Positions 9,314 to 18,076 of a DNA stretch of 64,000 nt are shown here, piece by piece. The first letter of the stretch is position 1, and each line of letters opens with the position of its first letter. Source of the DNA: Phocaeicola sp. (GTDB lineage Bacteria; Bacteroidota; Bacteroidia; Bacteroidales; Bacteroidaceae); assembly GCA_022764505.1 (NCBI GenBank), contig JALEQJ010000004.1:62001-126000 (forward strand). The letters run 5' to 3'. Below the pieces are notes generated by a model. The model searched no databases. It was given only the letters and a program-made list of their open reading frames with translations, and was not told the DNA's origin. The position numbers were made by a program, and so were the translations under genes.

Positions 9314-9321
9314 CAAAGGTA
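9314..9321 (-). promoter_or_regulatory. Predicted -7 box of uvrA
   Basis: TACCTTTG on the minus strand (complement of 9314-9321) matches TAnnTTTG, 74 bp upstream of the uvrA start at 9239. No convincing -33 element or SOS-type operator is seen. Confidence 0.45.
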
Positions 9322-9459
9322 ACCTATATTTATAAGTTCAGACCGTTACACAGTCTCCAAAATAACAAGTCAGCCTGTCATTTTACTTGACTTTGCAGAA
9401 TATAACAATCGCAAGGAACCGACAACGAGTGCTGTATGGGACAAGAGTCCCAAGTAGAA

Positions 9460-9509
9460 AAAAGGAAGTGCTACGCTGTAAGCTCTCTTACATCACGTAG
9501 CATCCTTTT
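9460..9509 (-). terminator. Terminator of the nitroreductase gene
   Basis: An inverted repeat pairs AAAAGGAAGTGCTACG (9459-9474) with CGTAGCATCCTTTT (9496-9509); one arm carries a 2-base bulge. On the minus strand the stem ends in a T-run. It lies directly after the nitroreductase stop at 9521. Confidence 0.7.
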
Positions 9510-9520
9510 ACCTTATTCTT

Positions 9521-10264
9521 TTACTTCAGAAAACCTTGCTGTTTCAGCACATTAAGGAGTTTTTCCGAGAAGTATTCATTGTCTGTTTTCTTATAGCGAA
9601 TATCTGCAAATACCTGCGCCAAGGTTTCTACCTTGTTTATTCGGACAAACTCTCTGTTTACTTCCAAGGCTTCTTTCTCTTTATAGATATCTTCTATCCT
9701 CTGTGCATCGTATGCCTGATAAGTTTCCTTATGTATCAAAGCCGATGCCGGTAATCTTTCTACCTGAGAAGGATATTCTTGTGGATAACCTACAGACAGT
9801 GCCGCTACAGGAAATACTAAGGTAGGAAGTCCGAGTTTTTCTATGATTTGCTCCGGATTATACAATGCTGTTCCGAGATAACAAGTACCCAATCTTTCCG
9901 CTTCTGCCAATACGGTAAACGTTTGCAATACTAATAGCGCATCGGAAAAAGCATTGAGAAAAGACTGAAAATTATCATAACCGGCATGGGCATTTCTTAA
10001 GTCGCACCATTGGGTAACTCTATTAAAGTCTGCACAAAAGGTCAGCAAATAAGGAGCTTCTGCCACCATAGGCTGATTAAAATGTGCTGTGGCTAAATCT
10101 TTTTTCTTTGCTTCATCTTGTGTTATTACTACGCTATAGAGTTGCATATTCCCCATCGTAGGAGCACGAAATGCAGTTTCCAACAGCTCATAAATAAGTG
10201 ATTCCGGCACAGGTTTGTTTGAGAACTTACGAACCGTGCGTCTTTCTTTTATACTATTTTTCAT
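9521..10264 (-). CDS. Nitroreductase family oxidoreductase
   Basis: FMN-dependent NAD(P)H oxidoreductase of the nitroreductase fold, 247 residues from the chosen start. The N-terminus MKNSIKERRTVRKFSNKPV holds the FMN-binding RRTVRKF motif; the family Ser/Arg region LLETAFRAPTMGNMQL follows near residue 30, and GTCYLGTALYNPEQIIEKLGLP near 150 is the second family block. A longer frame runs to 10309, but its first 15 codons lie in the arm of the hairpin at 10283-10314 that ends the upstream nhaA gene, so the start at 10264 is preferred. The physiological substrate is unknown. It is followed by its own terminator. Confidence 0.88.
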   Translation of the reverse strand: MKNSIKERRTVRKFSNKPVPESLIYELLETAFRAPTMGNMQLYSVVITQDEAKKKDLATAHFNQPMVAEAPYLLTFCADFNRVTQWCDLRNAHAGYDNFQSFLNAFSDALLVLQTFTVLAEAERLGTCYLGTALYNPEQIIEKLGLPTLVFPVAALSVGYPQEYPSQVERLPASALIHKETYQAYDAQRIEDIYKEKEALEVNREFVRINKVETLAQVFADIRYKKTDNEYFSEKLLNVLKQQGFLK

Positions 10265-10282
10265 CTTACTATTATATAAATG

Positions 10283-10314
10283 AAGGTGTGCAGCTTGAAT
10301 AGACTGCACACCTT
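10283..10314 (-). terminator. Terminator of nhaA
   Basis: A perfect 11-bp inverted repeat (AAGGTGTGCAG at 10283-10293, CTGCACACCTT at 10304-10314) lies just after the nhaA stop at 10338, followed on the minus strand by an AT-rich stretch (CATTTATATAAT). It excludes the longest possible start for the nitroreductase. Confidence 0.75.
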
Positions 10315-10337
10315 ATATGCTACATATAATGTATTTA

Positions 10338-11657
10338 TTATTCTTTTGTTTCCTTTGGCAATACGAAGTGCAAAACCAGAAAACCTAAAATACCAGCTAC
10401 AAGCGATCCTCCTATTACCCCAAGTTTGGCTTGTTCCAAGAATTCCGGGTGATTTTTACCGAAAGACAAGTTGCCAATAAAGAGAGATACAGTAAAACCA
10501 ATACCAGCCAACAACGACACTCCCGCCAAGTTACTCCAGTTCATACCTTCCGGTTTCTTAGTAATACCCAGTTTGATAGTAGCCCAAGTAAAACTATACA
10601 CTCCTACGAACTTACCTACAACAAGTCCCAATCCAACCCCCAAAGCAACAGGAGTAAAAATTTCCGTATCACCTTTAACTACAAGACCTGCATTGACAAA
10701 GGCAAACAGAGGCAATATCCAATAGTTTACAGCAGTATGCAGTTCATGTTCCAATTTCTGAAGAGGTCCTATTACTCTATTGGAAGCACGGGCTATATCT
10801 TCCAGCTGATTTATCTGAGTTTGATTCAGTACAACATTATCATCTTTCAAGGCAGGGAGATTCTGAAGACTGGTACGAATACGATCTATGTACTTACCTA
10901 CTCCCAATTGTGGACGTGCACGAATACAGAACGCCAATATCACACCGGCTATGGTACTATGAACACCGGATTGCAAAAAGAGATACCAAACTATAACGCC
11001 ATAAGCAAAGAGGAAAACCTCACTCAACTGGTAATTCTTGCTCAAGTAATACATGAGTATGAACATCACAGCCGCGGCTACCAAGTACCACAAAGATAAG
11101 TGGGTACTATAAAAAATAGCGATAACAAGGATACCACCTATATCGTCTACTACCGCCAAGGCAGTAAGAAAAATTTTTAAGCTCACAGGAACACGTGTTC
11201 CCAAAAGACTCAAGACTCCTAAAGAGAATGCGATATCCGTAGCCATAGGAATAGCCAAACCACGACCTGTAAGTTCTCCCGGGTGATTAAAAAAAGCATA
11301 TACCAAAACAGGAACAATCATACCACCACAAGCTGCCAAGATAGGTAAGAGTGCCTGACGAACAGAAGAAAGGTCTCCTGCCAATACCTCTCGTTTAATC
11401 TCCAAACCGACCATAAAGAAGAACAAAGTCATAAGTCCATCATTGATAAACTCTATCACCTTCAGAGGGTGTCCTCCATGAGAGAAAACATTGAACGCGC
11501 CTATACGGAAGTGCATTTCTTGATTCAGAAAAGCAGTATAGTCTGGAAACAAAGAAGAGTTTGCCACGACAGCTGCCGCAATGGCGGCACAAAAAAGGAG
11601 TACGCTGGAAGCAATACTCATTTTAGAGAATCTCTTAATACGCTCTACAAGTGTCAT
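10338..11657 (-). CDS. nhaA: Na+/H+ antiporter NhaA
   Basis: Inner-membrane antiporter that expels sodium in exchange for protons, for pH and salt homeostasis. It has 439 residues, longer than E. coli NhaA (~388) because of an extra loop near 255-305, as is common in Bacteroidota. The family landmarks are clear: MATDIAFSLGVLSLLG with Asp141 and the ion-binding Asp pair in LAVVDDIGGILV (Asp171-Asp172). About twelve hydrophobic segments are seen. It is a single-gene unit, with a predicted promoter at 11707-11740 and a hairpin terminator at 10283-10314. Confidence 0.96.
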   Translation of the reverse strand: MTLVERIKRFSKMSIASSVLLFCAAIAAAVVANSSLFPDYTAFLNQEMHFRIGAFNVFSHGGHPLKVIEFINDGLMTLFFFMVGLEIKREVLAGDLSSVRQALLPILAACGGMIVPVLVYAFFNHPGELTGRGLAIPMATDIAFSLGVLSLLGTRVPVSLKIFLTALAVVDDIGGILVIAIFYSTHLSLWYLVAAAVMFILMYYLSKNYQLSEVFLFAYGVIVWYLFLQSGVHSTIAGVILAFCIRARPQLGVGKYIDRIRTSLQNLPALKDDNVVLNQTQINQLEDIARASNRVIGPLQKLEHELHTAVNYWILPLFAFVNAGLVVKGDTEIFTPVALGVGLGLVVGKFVGVYSFTWATIKLGITKKPEGMNWSNLAGVSLLAGIGFTVSLFIGNLSFGKNHPEFLEQAKLGVIGGSLVAGILGFLVLHFVLPKETKE

Positions 11658-11706
11658 TTGTTTTTATTGTTTAGTTAAATATATTTCAATAATTAATCTG
11701 TCTTTG

Positions 11707-11740
11707 CAAAAATAAACAAAAATGACAGTTATCCAACAAA
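11707..11740 (-). promoter_or_regulatory. Predicted promoter of nhaA
   Basis: On the minus strand a TTTG -33 element (complement of 11737-11740) and the -7 box TATTTTTG (complement of 11707-11714) are 22 bp apart, about 50 bp before the nhaA start. Confidence 0.55.
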
Positions 11741-11856
11741 ACTTCATAGAAAATGGGTTCTTCCTATCAGAAAATAAAGAAGAAAAGGTTCTGCCCAAAT
11801 GCATGACCTAACCAAGGCACTCAATAGCAACCTCATAGAGTACATACGCTACGAAG

Positions 11857-11919
11857 TTCCGTACACGCTCGGAAAAAATTCCGCACACGTTCGGAAACAT
11901 TTCCGTACCTGCTCGGAAA
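11857..11919. repeat. 22-bp-pitch palindrome array, TTCCG...CGGAAA type
   Basis: Three copies of a 19-bp imperfect palindrome begin at 11857 (TTCCGTACACGCTCGGAAA), 11879 (TTCCGCACACGTTCGGAAA) and 11901 (TTCCGTACCTGCTCGGAAA), exactly 22 bp apart. The sequence is unrelated to the GTTTAYRTAAAC arrays, yet the pitch is the same. It lies in the 427-bp gap between the divergent nhaA and sensor genes. The remainder of that gap holds their promoters and nothing else that I recognise. Confidence 0.9.
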
Positions 11920-12060
11920 ACAAGCAGGGATTATGCTCAATTTAGAATCAAGGCTTTATCTCGCAGAAAAGTTTTATCAGACAAAATGGTAATAATCGGG
12001 TTTTATACTCGTAAGACGTAAATAAGCGGTAGAACTCCTATTATAGAGGAGCAAAAGAAT

Positions 12061-12068
12061 TATCTTTG
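12061..12068 (+). promoter_or_regulatory. Predicted -7 box of the sensor operon
   Basis: TATCTTTG fits TAnnTTTG and lies 16 bp before the ATG at 12085, giving a very short leader. No -33 TTTG is evident. Confidence 0.45.
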
Positions 12069-12084
12069 GCTGTTTATAAACATT

Positions 12085-15000
12085 ATGAGGAAAATTATAC
12101 ACATTGCATATTGGGGTTTGGTCATCTGCTTATCCTGTTTGTCTATAGAAATTCAAGCACAACAAGCAGTAAATATAGCCTATATAGATTCTCTGAACAA
12201 CAAATCTTATGAAAGCAGATACAAGGATTTAACAGAGAGTGCAAACTATGCCGGCGAAGCATATTCCTTATCCGAAGAATATCCTGTAGGACGAGCACAA
12301 GCACTCAATAATTTAGGCTTTATCTCTTTCATGCGTATGGATTTTGAGCAAGCCTCCCGCTTATTTCAGAAAGTATATACCTGTACTGAAAATCAGTTGG
12401 AGTGCCTTATAGCAGATATTGGGCTGATGAAAATCACTCAGCGTACCTCTCAAAACAAGATGTATTACGACTCTTCCAATAGAGCACGTCTACGCATAGC
12501 CAATATCCAAGAAGTACTTCCCACCATACAAGATGAACTACTCCGCAAAAGATTTTATTATGCACTTTCCGAATATTACATCGTAAATAGTATTTATTAT
12601 TTTTATTTAGAGCAAATATCTCAATCCATAGATGCCTTAAAACAAATCAAAGAAGAATCCTTGGAAAATATCCCGGCACAACGCCTATACTATCTGTATG
12701 TAAAAGGTTCCGGCGGCTTGTCCGAAGGAGACGATATGGAAAAAATAGTGGTTCAAGAGTTTGAGATGCTCATAGAATGCCTCCTCCTTGCAAAAAAAGG
12801 AGATTATGCTTACTTTGAAGCCAATGCCTTACAAGGATTGGCAGAATTACTCATTCCTTTTGCTCATAGAGAAATCCTCCAAAAAAACACTCCTACGCTC
12901 CTTCGGTTACTGAATGATGGAAAAACTCCTTTGGAGGAACAGCCTTTACAATTTGCAGAAAAAGCACTGCAACTTTTCACAGAATACGGAGACTGGTATC
13001 AAAGTTCCGGTTGCTATCGTACTATGGCTACCTACTATAACTATCACCAAAATCCGGAAATGGCACTTTCCTGCTTGGCAAAATCTCTTAGTTTCGTAAA
13101 CAAGCACTACCAGAAGTATTACCAACCTATAGATAGCTTAGACTACCTGCAAACCTACTCCCCCTATGGACACAATGTTTCTACAGAATTGGAGTGGATA
13201 AAAAGAGAAGTAAAAACGATTCCGGAGTGGATAGCTCGTATAAGAGAACAACTGAGTCTTACTTATTCCGCATTGGGAAGAAAAACAGAGTCGGACTACA
13301 ATAGGAACATTTATCTGGATCTTTTGGACTACATCAGACAGGATAAAGAACTGGAAAGTAGAAAAGAAAATTTAGAACAGAAGGAAGCCCTCATCAGTAA
13401 AGTCTTAACCGGAGGTATCGTCGGTTTCTTGAGTTTTGTGTCATTACTTGTTTTACTCAATTACTACCAAAAAAAGCGAAACCAGCGGTATTCCTATAGG
13501 CTACATCAAGTCTTGAAACTGGGGCAACAGCTCATAGAGGCACTTCCTACTTCCATAGATGAATACAGTGCTATTCTCACCTCTATAGAACAAGTGCTAC
13601 AAAAAGAACTGCCACGTATTTTTGAAACGAAAGACATCTGCTTATCCCAAGAAGAAAAAAACAGCCTACAAGCCCAAGAACTTGTCTTTCCGCTTCAGCC
13701 ACAAGACCAACCTGTCCCTATAGGCTTCTTATACATTACCACTATTAAAACATGGAAAAAAGAAGATCAGGCTTTGGTTCAATTATTCCTCCCCTACCTC
13801 ATTTGGACATTAGAAAATGGGTTGAGATGGGCATACTTAGAAACAGAGAAACAACGATTGGAAACAGAAGAATATATCAATACACAGCATCTCATAGAAA
13901 ACAAATATCAGAATGCCACAAAGAAAGCATGTATCTTCATAGCTTCCGGTATTCAGCCTTATATAGACCGTATCATTCACCAAATAGATAAACTGCGCAC
14001 TGCCAGCTATGCACAGAACGAAGAGGTGAAACAAGGGAAACTCTCTTATATTCAAGAACTCATAGACAAGATAAACGAATACAATGAAATCCTTGCCACA
14101 TGGATCAAAATAAAAAAAGGAGATCTTAGTCTACACATAGAAACCTTCAATCTGAAAGATGTATTTGAAATTGTAGCTAAAGGGAAACGCACGTTTGAAA
14201 ATAAACAGCAGACCTTGGAAGTTACACCTACAGACTTTATGGTCAAGGCAGATAGGGCTCTCACTTTCTTTATGATTAACACCCTGCTGGAGAATGCACA
14301 TAAGTACACACCGGAAGGTGGAAGAATAAGACTCTATACAGAAGAATTTGACCAATACATAGAAATCTCTATCACAGATACGGGTATCGGACTAAGCTCG
14401 GAAGATATTCAAACCATATTGGGAGAAAAAGTTTATGAATCTCAACTCATAGGTATCAATCAAAGTACAGATACCCAAGCCCTCAAAGCACAGAAAGGAC
14501 ATGGTTTCGGTCTGATCAACTGTAAGGGTATCATTGAGAAATATAAAAAAACAAATCCACTATTCTCTATCTGCCACTTCGGGATAGAAAGTACGCTCAA
14601 GCAAGGTAGCCGTTTCTTCTTCCGTTTACCCAAAGGCATAAAAAGAACATTATTAGGAGGTCTTATCGCCTGCATTACATTGGGAGGAAGCAGTTGTTCT
14701 ACAGAGCCAAGAAATGCACATACCCAAAGAAACCCTTTCTTGTACGACAGCCTGTTTTCTATTGCCAACGTGTATGCCAACAAGATGTACAATGAGAATA
14801 TGAAAGGAGAGTACGAACAGGCACTTATCTATGCAGATTCCGTGATCCTTTTTATGAATGAGCATCACCTTTTGTACAATCAAGGCACAGCTCCTTTGCT
14901 TGAATTGGAGGGAAACCCCAATCAGCCCATCACAGAAATAGAATGGTTCAAGAGAGGTTATGATACAGACTACCATATATTATTGGATCTGAGAAATGAG

Positions 15001-16452
15001 GCAGCAGTAGCAGCATTGGCACTCAAAGATTTTTCTCTCTATAGATATAACAATAAAGCCTACACGATGCTCTATAAGCAAATCAGTCAAGATACCACAT
15101 TGGAAGACTATTGTTTACAAATGGAGCAAACCTCCAAAAATAAAAGTATAGCCATCTTTTTCTGCGTAGCTTTCAGTCTTTGTGCAGGGCTCATTTTTTA
15201 TTTATTGTATATCCGTAGGAACCTTAGAATGCGATATAACTTGGAGCAAGTGTTGCAGGTCAATAAAAAGATATTTTCCACCTCTCCTGTTGATGCACAG
15301 GAAGAAGAAGAGAAAGTACAATTGGAAAATATTTTAGCTACAGCTTACAATGCTATCAACCAAGTAATCCCTATTGGTAATATGGCATTCTGTGTAAAAG
15401 ATGAAGAAACTACTCTACAGCTTGTTTCCCAAACTGAGATTACGGAAGAAGAAAAGGAACAAATCTGCAAACACGCACACATTAAAACAGCCTTCGTGGA
15501 TAAAAACACTCATTGGGCATACTTCCCTCTCAATATCGCTTTCGGGAAAGAGAGTACCAATATAGGGACATTAGCCGTATATCTGCCTACAGAAAGCAAT
15601 ACAGGAGACTGTATTCTGTTTATCACGATGGTATCTCGCTATCTGGCATTGTACATTTATCATACTGTTATCAAGATCTCTTATAAATCTTCTATCGTAG
15701 AAATAGCACAAGACGATGTTTCAAGAATTCATTTTGAACAAGGGCTTATACACGTACAAAATATGGTGTTGGACAACTGTCTGTCTACCCTAAAGCATGA
15801 AACACTTTATTATCCACACCGTATCAAGCAAATTATAGCCAAATCCGAGCTACAAGATGATACTTCCACCTACCAAGAAGCCTTGATGAACATCTCAGAA
15901 GTAGTTACCCACTATAAAGAAGTATTCGGTTTACTCTTGTCTTGCGCAGAAAGACAATTGGAGAATGTAACCTTCAGAAGAGGAGATGTTTCCACCTATA
16001 AACTTATTCAGTATGCGGAAAAGTATAGCCAAAAACTATTGAAGAAAGCCGATTTTAATGTATACTTGCATACAGAAATAGAAGAAGATATGACAGCTAT
16101 AGGAGATGAAGTCCTCTTAAACCTACTGATAGAGTGCTTACTACACGAAGCTATAGCTTATCCCAAAGAGGGAAATCTTTCCTTACACATCTACCGAGAA
16201 GACAAATTTATCCGTTTTGACTTCACAGATGAGCGTAGAGAAATGACCCAAGAAGAAGCCAATCAACTCTTCTACCCTCAACAGCGGGAAGAATATCACA
16301 ATGGCAGCATTCTGTCTCAAGGATTTGAATGGCTCATTTGCAAACAAGTCATCAGAGAACACGATGAATATGCCAGTAGAAGAGGGTGCAGAATCAATGC
16401 TTGCCCTGCCGAAAAAGGTTTTAAGATATGGTTTACAATACCTATAAAATAA
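12085..16452 (+). CDS. Giant two-part membrane sensor kinase (DUF5112/DUF5113-like)
   Basis: A 1455-residue sensor that looks like two membrane kinases joined head to tail. Part 1: signal peptide 1-25, helical TPR-like periplasmic region ~30-430, membrane helix 439-460, coiled linker, then a HATPase domain with N box LLENAHKY (734-741), G1 DTGIGL (765-770) and G2 GHGFGL (805-810). The preceding helix, FIASGIQPYIDRII (618-631), sits where a His box is expected but lacks the histidine. Part 2: hydrophobic segment ~854-872 ending in SSCS, which resembles a lipoprotein signal, a helical region ~880-1015, membrane helix 1021-1044, then a cytoplasmic region with LKHETLYYP (His1238) and a degenerate ATPase (LLNLLIECLLHEAI, no N-box Asn). 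I recall such proteins as DUF5112/DUF5113 sensors of Bacteroidales. The response regulator follows 11 bp downstream. Confidence 0.8.
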   Translation: MRKIIHIAYWGLVICLSCLSIEIQAQQAVNIAYIDSLNNKSYESRYKDLTESANYAGEAYSLSEEYPVGRAQALNNLGFISFMRMDFEQASRLFQKVYTCTENQLECLIADIGLMKITQRTSQNKMYYDSSNRARLRIANIQEVLPTIQDELLRKRFYYALSEYYIVNSIYYFYLEQISQSIDALKQIKEESLENIPAQRLYYLYVKGSGGLSEGDDMEKIVVQEFEMLIECLLLAKKGDYAYFEANALQGLAELLIPFAHREILQKNTPTLLRLLNDGKTPLEEQPLQFAEKALQLFTEYGDWYQSSGCYRTMATYYNYHQNPEMALSCLAKSLSFVNKHYQKYYQPIDSLDYLQTYSPYGHNVSTELEWIKREVKTIPEWIARIREQLSLTYSALGRKTESDYNRNIYLDLLDYIRQDKELESRKENLEQKEALISKVLTGGIVGFLSFVSLLVLLNYYQKKRNQRYSYRLHQVLKLGQQLIEALPTSIDEYSAILTSIEQVLQKELPRIFETKDICLSQEEKNSLQAQELVFPLQPQDQPVPIGFLYITTIKTWKKEDQALVQLFLPYLIWTLENGLRWAYLETEKQRLETEEYINTQHLIENKYQNATKKACIFIASGIQPYIDRIIHQIDKLRTASYAQNEEVKQGKLSYIQELIDKINEYNEILATWIKIKKGDLSLHIETFNLKDVFEIVAKGKRTFENKQQTLEVTPTDFMVKADRALTFFMINTLLENAHKYTPEGGRIRLYTEEFDQYIEISITDTGIGLSSEDIQTILGEKVYESQLIGINQSTDTQALKAQKGHGFGLINCKGIIEKYKKTNPLFSICHFGIESTLKQGSRFFFRLPKGIKRTLLGGLIACITLGGSSCSTEPRNAHTQRNPFLYDSLFSIANVYANKMYNENMKGEYEQALIYADSVILFMNEHHLLYNQGTAPLLELEGNPNQPITEIEWFKRGYDTDYHILLDLRNEAAVAALALKDFSLYRYNNKAYTMLYKQISQDTTLEDYCLQMEQTSKNKSIAIFFCVAFSLCAGLIFYLLYIRRNLRMRYNLEQVLQVNKKIFSTSPVDAQEEEEKVQLENILATAYNAINQVIPIGNMAFCVKDEETTLQLVSQTEITEEEKEQICKHAHIKTAFVDKNTHWAYFPLNIAFGKESTNIGTLAVYLPTESNTGDCILFITMVSRYLALYIYHTVIKISYKSSIVEIAQDDVSRIHFEQGLIHVQNMVLDNCLSTLKHETLYYPHRIKQIIAKSELQDDTSTYQEALMNISEVVTHYKEVFGLLLSCAERQLENVTFRRGDVSTYKLIQYAEKYSQKLLKKADFNVYLHTEIEEDMTAIGDEVLLNLLIECLLHEAIAYPKEGNLSLHIYREDKFIRFDFTDERREMTQEEANQLFYPQQREEYHNGSILSQGFEWLICKQVIREHDEYASRRGCRINACPAEKGFKIWFTIPIK

Positions 16453-16463
16453 AGAATTAGCAC

Positions 16464-17186
16464 ATGAAGAAATTCAAGGTTGTCATAGTAGAAGATGTAA
16501 AATTAGAACTCAAAGGAACAGAAGAAATTTTCCGCCATGAAATACCCAATGCCGAAATCATAGGAACAGCTATGACAGAAGCAGAACTCTGGGAAATAAT
16601 GAAACAAGAAGTTCCGGATCTTGTACTTTTGGATTTGGGTTTAGGAGGCTCTACCACCATAGGAGTAGACATCTGTGCAAAGTTAAGAACAGATTACCCG
16701 GCTCTGAAAATTCTCATATTCACAGGAGAAATTGTCAATGAAAAGCTGTGGGTAGATGCACTACAAGCCGGAGCCAATGGTATTATACTGAAAACAGGAG
16801 AATTACTCACTGCCACAGATGTACAAGCAGTAATGGACGGAAAAGAATACGTCTTCAATTATCCTATTTTGGAACGTATGGTAGAACGCTTCAAAGAAAC
16901 CATACAAACAGAACAACGCCGTACAGAAGCCATTATCAGTTATGATATAGATGAATACGATGAACGTTTACTGCGCCACCTTGCATTGGGGTATACCAAA
17001 GAAATGATAGCCAGCTTACGCAGTATGCCTTTCGGTGTGAAATCCTTAGAAAAAAGACAAAACGACCTCGTAAACCGTCTGTTCAAGGCTACCGAACGAA
17101 CCGGGATTAACGCTTGCAGACTTGTAACAAGAGCTTTTGAACTACGTATATTGGATATTGACCATTTAGAAGCAGATGAAGAGTAA
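16464..17186 (+). CDS. Response regulator, receiver plus helix-turn-helix output
   Basis: Partner of the upstream giant sensor, 240 residues. The receiver domain (~1-125) has the acidic pocket Glu10/Asp11, phospho-acceptor Asp57 in LVLLDLGLGG, Thr87 in LIFTGE and Lys110 in GIILKTGE, so it should be phosphorylated normally. After a linker (~126-165) the C-terminal region LLRHLALGYTKEMIASL resembles the LuxR/NarL-type recognition helices but is divergent; I recall a Bacteroidota-specific output domain (DUF5932) of this kind. The gene starts 11 bp after the sensor and its 3' end overlaps the start of the next gene by 11 bp, so all three are one operon. Targets are unknown; the mannosidase cluster immediately downstream is a candidate. 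Confidence 0.85.
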   Translation: MKKFKVVIVEDVKLELKGTEEIFRHEIPNAEIIGTAMTEAELWEIMKQEVPDLVLLDLGLGGSTTIGVDICAKLRTDYPALKILIFTGEIVNEKLWVDALQAGANGIILKTGELLTATDVQAVMDGKEYVFNYPILERMVERFKETIQTEQRRTEAIISYDIDEYDERLLRHLALGYTKEMIASLRSMPFGVKSLEKRQNDLVNRLFKATERTGINACRLVTRAFELRILDIDHLEADEE

Positions 17187-17874
17187 ATACTTGCCACACC
17201 CCATTACGCTTTTTATCAGTCTTTCTATCTTCACCATCATGCTCTCATGGATAGGAAGCATATACAAATGGCAAGGAGTTCAAAATTTACTCAGTTCCGA
17301 AAATCTACGTTGGATTTTAACCCATGCCAGCACAGATTTCTTCGGACAAAAATTTGTAACACACAGCTTTTTCTTAGCTATGGGAATAGGCACAGTCCTA
17401 CATTCCGGATTGTATGCCACCATTGTTCGCCAATGGACAGGGAAAGCTCGCCTCACACACAAAGAACGCCGAGCACTTTGGACTATGCTCATCGGCTGTA
17501 TTTTCTATTTCGGAATATTGAGTGCCTTATTGCTCCTATCCAAAGACCTATTTTACAATATCTGGGGAGGCTGGGAGAACTCACCCTTTTCCTATAGTGC
17601 TGTATTTCTATTGGCACAGGGTATCTCACTATCCAGTATTCTATTTGGTTTTACTATGGATAGATACAGATCCGGGAAAGATGTATTTGCAGGCATAAGT
17701 TTTGGTCTTCAGCAAACCTCTCCTTTCTTTACGATCTATTTCTTTATATCATTTTTCTTCCTATTAGAAGACAGAGCCGGAATTTTTCTTTTTTTCTCCC
17801 TCACAGAAACCATTGTATTTGTTTTGAAGGTTGTTTGTATCATCGCTTCTACCTATCTTATTTATAAGAAGTAA
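17176..17874 (+). CDS. AbgT-like integral membrane protein, short form
   Basis: Membrane protein of 232 residues with about six hydrophobic segments (near 9-29, 62-84, 101-122, 142-165, 180-200, 205-230). The beginning, LPHPITLFISLSIFTIMLSW, and the block GIGTVLHSGLYATIVRQW resemble the N-terminal part of AbgT-family transporters (p-aminobenzoyl-glutamate or drug export), but those are ~500 residues with extra helices, so this would be only half a transporter. The frame is intact with no downstream remnant, which argues against a recent truncation. It overlaps the response regulator gene by 11 bp, so it probably works with the sensor pair, perhaps as a membrane accessory. Function unknown. 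Confidence 0.6.
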   Translation: MKSKYLPHPITLFISLSIFTIMLSWIGSIYKWQGVQNLLSSENLRWILTHASTDFFGQKFVTHSFFLAMGIGTVLHSGLYATIVRQWTGKARLTHKERRALWTMLIGCIFYFGILSALLLLSKDLFYNIWGGWENSPFSYSAVFLLAQGISLSSILFGFTMDRYRSGKDVFAGISFGLQQTSPFFTIYFFISFFFLLEDRAGIFLFFSLTETIVFVLKVVCIIASTYLIYKK

Positions 17875-18045
17875 ATCTACTGTCTCACTTGTAAAGGATC
17901 GGCTTTTTTATGTAATACGGAAATGCTATTCCTCTATATTTTTCTCGTTTTCTTTATCCCTCTATTCCCTTACTATAAAGAGGAACAAACAAACACTTCT
18001 ACTTATTTTTTAAGAAGTAGGTCTTTATATCTAAAACCAAAACCT

Positions 18046-18053
18046 TATCTTTG
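18046..18053 (+). promoter_or_regulatory. Predicted -7 box of the mannosidase cluster
   Basis: TATCTTTG fits TAnnTTTG and lies 23 bp before the ATG at 18077. A small inverted repeat (CTACTT...AAGTAG, about 17998-18020) lies just upstream. The -33 element is not clear. Confidence 0.45.
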
Positions 18054-18076
18054 GCAATTATAACCATTACCATAAG

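Noticed and set aside
10265-10309. Fifteen-residue N-terminal extension of the nitroreductase
   Set aside because: These codons lie largely in the nhaA terminator hairpin (10283-10314), and the family normally begins at MKNSIKERRTV.
10431-11099. 222-codon plus-strand frame opposite nhaA
   Set aside because: It is a shadow of nhaA, rich in Ser, Gln, Asn and Tyr, with no recognisable domain or promoter.
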